From the NCBI GenBank assembly GCA_947626405.1, contig CANQSE010000103.1, forward strand, positions 1 through 6,994: DNA of 6,994 bases, written 5' to 3'. Of the stretch, positions 4,493-6,994 are shown one piece after another. The translations under genes were made by a program, and so were the position numbers. Position 1 is the stretch's first letter. Each line of letters starts with the position of its first letter. The notes beneath the pieces are model-generated. The model was not told the DNA's origin and did not search any database. It saw only the letters and a list, made by a program, of their open reading frames with translations. Source of the stretch: an uncultured Acetatifactor sp. Its GTDB lineage: Bacteria > Bacillota > Clostridia > Lachnospirales > Lachnospiraceae.

Positions 4493-6767
4493 ACGCTTTG
4501 TATTCTTCGTTTACGGTGAAGCTTTTGCATGAAGCCGTGACTGTCACCGCGGCGTCCTGAGGAAGAACCGCCGCCAGCAGCCTGCCGTGATGCGTCCTGC
4601 AAACATTGTCCGTGTAGCGGTGAGGGTCGTTTTTCAGTCCGGAGCCGGTTCCGATGACCTTTCCTCCGACTGCGGTTACTGTAATTTCCTCGTCGCCGGT
4701 CCATGCGGGAGCGCCGTCTGCGTCGAGCAGCGTTATCTCGGCATAGAGCAGATCCTGCGTTTCGGTGAACTTAATCTCCATGGAGACCGGTTCTCCGGTG
4801 GTCGTAAGAGAGTCCTCTCCGGTGACTTTCCCGTCGATGTATGACTTTGCAGTCAGAGTGCCGGCGCGGTATACGGTTTCAAATTCCGCAACACCTTTTT
4901 CGTTGGGAGCTTTCCTTCCCAGAGACACGCCGTCCTGCCAGAGCTCACATTCGTCCGCGGTGGTGTAGAGATGTACGGTGGCCTTTTTGTTTTCCTTTCC
5001 GGGATAGGTCCAGGTCCTGTTTACACCGTAAAAGCCCCATGCGGAAAAGGTCCTTTTGCGGTCAAAGTAGTCGGGATCTTCCGTGAGGATGTGTACGGAG
5101 CCCTCCTTCCATGCGGCGTCGCGGTAGAAGGACTGTGGCTTTTTAAAGCCGCAGATATCGAAATCCCCGCAGTTTGAAATATATTCAGGATACTTTAAAA
5201 GTCCCCACTGGGGAGGGGTATCCTGGTCGTATATCACTCTGCCCAGACCGGTCTCTCCAAAGTAATCCCATCCTGTCCAGACAAACTCGCCTATGAGCTG
5301 CGTGTGTCTGTCCATCTCTTTCTTTACATATACGGCGTCCATGGGATAGGACTCTGTAATTGCGAAAAGGTGCTGTGGGAATCTGACCTTATCCTTTTCC
5401 ACGCGGTGCGTGAGATAATTATAACCAAGCACATCCAGATTTCCGGCCTGCGGCGCGATCTTTTCGCACCAGAAATCCATCTGCTCGGCGGGATTTTCCC
5501 ATGTTTCGTTATAGAGACGGTTGTATTCAAAATCGTCCCAGAAATGGCAGAAAGCGTGAGTGACGGGTCTTGTGGGATCATATTTCCGTATTGTGTCGGC
5601 GATCATCTTACCGGTGTCATATCCGCCGCCTAAGCCCGCTCTCTCATAGATTTCGTTTCCGGTGGACCACATTACAACGCTGGGATGGTTCCTTCCTCTG
5701 ACTACCGTGGAGACGATGTCTTCCTCCGCGTTTTTTTCAAACCACAGGTGGTAGTCATATCCCATTTTCCCACGGGTCCAGCAGTCGAATACCTCGTCGA
5801 TTACCAGCATGCCGGCGCGGTCACAGGCGTCGAGAAAGGCCTGTGAGGGAGGATTGTGGGAACAGCGTATGGCGTTAAAGCCGTTTGCCTTAAGTATTCT
5901 GACTCTCCTGGTTTCGCTTGAATAGAATGAGGCCGCCCCTACGATCCCGTTGTCGTGATGGACGCATGCGCCGTAAAGCTTTACGGGAACGCCGTTTAAG
6001 AGAAAGCCGCGCGAGGGGTCGCAGTCTACGGTGCGCACGCCGAAGTCCGCGCTGTCGCAGTCCTTTGAGCAGTCTGTGGCGAGGGTAACTTCACAGTGGT
6101 AGAGTATGGGGTTTTCCTGCGTCCAGACCGTAATTTTGTGCAACATGGCCGCGAAGGAAAAGCTGTTTTCTCCCGGAACAAGTTTTACGTGGCGCTCTAA
6201 TGAAAAGCCCGCGTCTTCTGCGGTGAAGGTCAGAGTCGCCGTCTGGTCTGAGCGGGAGAATACGCGGATATCAATCCTTATTCCGGCGCTGTCCCCGTAG
6301 ATCCGCTCCGTTCTCAAAAAGACCGAATCGGGAACGATATAGTCTTCCTCCGAAGTGAGAAGCTCAACCTGTCTGTAAATTCCGGCTCCGGTGTACCAGC
6401 GGGAGGCGGGCTGCATTGTGGCGTCCACGCGTACAAGCAAATCGTTATCCCCGTCTTTGAGTCTGTCACTGATATCGCACAGAAACGTAGTGTAGCCGTA
6501 TGGGTGCATTTTGACAAGGGAACCGTTTACAAGTACCTCGGTCAGGCCCATTACTCCGTCAAATCTGAGCACATGGCGAGGAGCGGGGGTCTTTTTTAAC
6601 GTCATGCGGTATTCGCCCTTACATGGCTGAAAAAACCCGTAGTCCGATCCTGTGGGAGAGTCCGGAGTGCGCTCGGTTGCGAGCATAAAATCGTGCGGGA
6701 CAGTTACCTTCTCTGTTTGTCCCTGAGTGGTAAAGTCCCAGTTCTTAAGAATCTGATTTACATTCAT
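4491..6767 (-). CDS. Glycoside hydrolase family 2 protein (beta-galactosidase-like), cytoplasmic
   Basis: GH2 enzymes are retaining beta-glycosidases; the substrate here is not settled, beta-galactoside being the default guess. The product is 758 residues with no signal peptide or membrane segment, so it should act on imported sugars. Domains in order: jelly-roll sugar-binding domain at about 1-140 (VTVPHDF at 21-27; ASRWYTGAGIYRQVEL at 121-136), immunoglobulin-like domain about 141-245, TIM barrel about 246-555 (RGFLLNGVPVKLYGACVHHD; FNAIRCSHNPP at 297-307; VIDEVFDCW), a DUF4982-like beta domain about 570-650 (VHLYTTADECELWQDGVSLG), and a C-terminal GH2 beta domain about 655-755. The acid/base is E372 (WSTGNE) and the nucleophile is probably E472 (AITESYP), with IGEFVWTGWDYFGE (492-505) after it. 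The NKKG-type motif of beta-glucuronidases is not seen. The start at 6767 is supported by AGGAG (complement of 6778-6782) ten bases upstream. The gene is monocistronic in view and convergent with gpmI; its promoter region carries likely activator sites. Confidence 0.93.
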   Translation of the reverse strand: MNVNQILKNWDFTTQGQTEKVTVPHDFMLATERTPDSPTGSDYGFFQPCKGEYRMTLKKTPAPRHVLRFDGVMGLTEVLVNGSLVKMHPYGYTTFLCDISDRLKDGDNDLLVRVDATMQPASRWYTGAGIYRQVELLTSEEDYIVPDSVFLRTERIYGDSAGIRIDIRVFSRSDQTATLTFTAEDAGFSLERHVKLVPGENSFSFAAMLHKITVWTQENPILYHCEVTLATDCSKDCDSADFGVRTVDCDPSRGFLLNGVPVKLYGACVHHDNGIVGAASFYSSETRRVRILKANGFNAIRCSHNPPSQAFLDACDRAGMLVIDEVFDCWTRGKMGYDYHLWFEKNAEEDIVSTVVRGRNHPSVVMWSTGNEIYERAGLGGGYDTGKMIADTIRKYDPTRPVTHAFCHFWDDFEYNRLYNETWENPAEQMDFWCEKIAPQAGNLDVLGYNYLTHRVEKDKVRFPQHLFAITESYPMDAVYVKKEMDRHTQLIGEFVWTGWDYFGETGLGRVIYDQDTPPQWGLLKYPEYISNCGDFDICGFKKPQSFYRDAAWKEGSVHILTEDPDYFDRKRTFSAWGFYGVNRTWTYPGKENKKATVHLYTTADECELWQDGVSLGRKAPNEKGVAEFETVYRAGTLTAKSYIDGKVTGEDSLTTTGEPVSMEIKFTETQDLLYAEITLLDADGAPAWTGDEEITVTAVGGKVIGTGSGLKNDPHRYTDNVCRTHHGRLLAAVLPQDAAVTVTASCKSFTVNEEYKA

Positions 6768-6805
6768 GGCGGTTTTTCTCCTGTCTGTTTTTTAGGATAA
6801 CTTTA

Positions 6806-6833
6806 ATTGTACCAAGCGCGGGAAAAAAGGCAA
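6806..6833 (-). promoter_or_regulatory. Promoter of the GH2 gene, extended -10
   Basis: On the minus strand, -35 TTGCCT (complement of 6828-6833) and -10 TACAAT (complement of 6806-6811) are 16 bp apart. TGG precedes the -10, giving an extended -10. The predicted start near 6799 leaves about a 32-base leader with the AGGAG site. The -35 is imperfect, which fits a promoter that needs an activator. Confidence 0.65.
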
Positions 6834-6868
6834 TGGAATATATTGTCTACGGGATGGAATAATTTGTC
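6833..6868. promoter_or_regulatory. Two 15-bp direct repeats, 21 bp apart, upstream of the GH2 promoter
   Basis: ATGGAATATATTGTC (6833-6847) and ATGGAATAATTTGTC (6854-6868) match at 13 of 15 positions and start exactly 21 bp apart, two helical turns. The promoter-proximal copy abuts the -35 box. AraC-family activators commonly bind such directly repeated sites at this spacing next to the -35. The distal copy is also flanked by an inverted CGGGA/TCCCG (6850-6854 and 6867-6871), which would suit a dyad-binding regulator. No regulator gene is visible in the window. Confidence 0.6.
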
Positions 6869-6871
6869 CCG

Positions 6872-6994
6872 ACTTATTTTAAATCCTTTTAACCCCTTTT
6901 AACGTTTTCTTTTCTTATCTACTACAATATATTTATGGTTAATACCCCTTACAGCCAGTAAGGAATTTACCCATCTTGTTGCTGAAGCTGTTAG
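6872..6994. other. AT-rich edge region with short repeats, possible divergent promoter, no gene called
   Basis: This stretch holds two exact copies of CCTTTTAAC 10 bp apart (6885-6893, 6895-6903). It also has a possible plus-strand promoter, TTAACG (6899-6904) and TACAAT (6923-6928) with an 18-bp spacer, and a perfect 6-bp hairpin CCTTAC/GTAAGG (6947-6952, 6958-6963). AAGGA at 6960-6964 lies in the hairpin's 3' arm and would precede a TTG at 6976. This may be the leader of a gene running right, out of the window, but the visible sequence is too short to call a coding region on either strand. Confidence 0.3.

Noticed and set aside
6899..6994. Minus-strand C-terminal fragments of an upstream gene (frames ending at 6899-6901 or 6939-6941)
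   Set aside because: Only 17-31 residues are visible, they match no recognisable family, and no minus-strand terminator follows. They cannot be told from chance open frames.

Overview
The window looks like chromosomal DNA from a Gram-positive Clostridia-type bacterium, most likely Lachnospiraceae. That placement is inferred from gene content (2,3-BPG-independent phosphoglycerate mutase, a TyrA with a C-terminal ACT domain, a VanZ-family membrane protein, a cytoplasmic GH2 glycosidase), from purine-rich ribosome binding sites, from sigma-A-like promoters, and from AAAGGGCT...AGCCCTTTTT-type terminators. Base composition is balanced in the genes and AT-rich in the intergenic regions. No phage, transposase, CRISPR array, tRNA or rRNA was found.

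Layout, left to right. (1) The 3' part of queA (+, about 1-476) enters from the left edge. (2) Positions 477-661 are non-coding and hold about 2.3 copies of a 65-66 bp tandem repeat; each unit can fold into two small hairpins whose differences between copies mostly keep the base pairs. (3) A small PilZ-domain gene (662-1006) and a VanZ-family membrane protein gene (987-1520) overlap and are probably translationally coupled. (4) tyrA (2609-1509, minus) converges on vanZ; their 3' ends overlap by 12 bp and share a symmetric A-tract/T-tract hairpin that could terminate both transcripts inside coding sequence. (5) tyrA and gpmI (2830-4392, +) are divergent, with good promoters facing away from each other and an imperfect dyad between them. 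(6) gpmI ends at a strong hairpin terminator, followed by a possible second one that touches the stop codon of the convergent GH2 gene. (7) The GH2 glycosidase gene (6767-4491, minus) has an extended -10 promoter and, directly upstream of it, two 15-bp direct repeats spaced 21 bp apart, an arrangement typical of AraC-family activator sites. (8) The last ~120 bp (6872-6994) are AT-rich with short repeats and hairpins; they may be the control region of a divergent gene starting outside the window, but no coding region can be called there.

The genes are mostly metabolic housekeeping (tRNA queuosine modification, tyrosine synthesis, glycolysis) plus one probably regulated sugar-degradation gene. 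Nothing here amounts to a complete new multi-gene system. The least ordinary items are the structured tandem repeat after queA, the terminator buried in the vanZ/tyrA overlap, the helically phased direct repeats upstream of the GH2 gene, and the overlapping PilZ-VanZ pair.
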